Of a DNA stretch of 24,153 nucleotides, positions 22,836 to 24,153 are shown piece by piece; position 1 is the stretch's first letter, and each line of letters starts with the position of its first letter. A program made the translations under genes and the position numbers. The stretch comes from Salpingoeca rosetta (lineage: Eukaryota; Opisthokonta; Choanoflagellata; Craspedida; Salpingoecidae), in the NCBI RefSeq assembly GCF_000188695.1, contig NW_004754921.1, positions 795,889 through 820,041 on the forward strand, read 5' to 3'. A model generated the notes under the pieces. That model did not search any database. It saw only the letters and a list, made by a program, of their open reading frames with translations, and had not been told where the DNA came from.

Positions 22836-24153
<1,318 letters not shown>

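Overview
The window is a compact, intron-rich stretch of eukaryotic nuclear DNA, not prokaryotic. It holds five protein-coding genes. Three are complete and two run off the edges. Every exon junction I used is GT-AG and keeps the reading frame. The gene set (UDP-glycosyltransferase, CHY zinc-finger protein, mucin-like type I receptor with an FxNPxY tail, MOV10/SDE3-type helicase, nicotinamide phosphoribosyltransferase), GC-rich exons and short introns full of CA/TG repeats suggest a unicellular relative of animals, possibly a choanoflagellate. The lineage is inference.

Layout, left to right. (1) Positions 14-3210, minus strand: a secretory-pathway UDP-glycosyltransferase, 11 exons, whose C-terminus lies off the left edge. 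(2) Positions 3368-8791, plus strand: an 18-exon gene whose in-frame model joins two transmembrane helices, a long charged coiled coil, an acidic stretch and a multi-CxxC/CHY zinc-finger region. It shares a 157-bp divergent promoter with gene 1. (3) Positions 8792-9562: the convergent intergenic region, with a (CA)n block, a polypurine tract and a (CAA)n(CAG)n tract. (4) Positions 9563-15906, minus strand: an 11-exon type I membrane protein of 1271 residues with signal peptide, tandem cysteine modules, a Thr-rich mucin segment built from seven 48-bp repeats, one transmembrane helix, and a tyrosine-rich tail with FENPLY. (5) Positions 16187-22118, minus strand: a 9-exon MOV10-like superfamily 1 RNA helicase of about 1180 residues with a Gln/Pro/His-rich N-terminus. 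(6) Positions 22836-24053, plus strand: the first five exons of NAMPT, divergent from the helicase.

Two observations stand out. In gene 4 the extracellular region is built from a three-exon cassette (linker exon L, cysteine exon A, cysteine exon B) with the same intron phases and almost invariant cysteine spacing. It repeats four times, plus a final A, and the introns are missing in one copy. Across the window the intronic dinucleotide repeats are also polarised: in the sense strand TG/GU runs usually follow the 5' splice site, and CA runs usually precede the 3' splice site. In some introns both occur and could pair to bring the splice sites together.

The five genes do not form an obvious pathway. 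They look like a normal eukaryotic mix of unrelated genes, with two divergent promoters.
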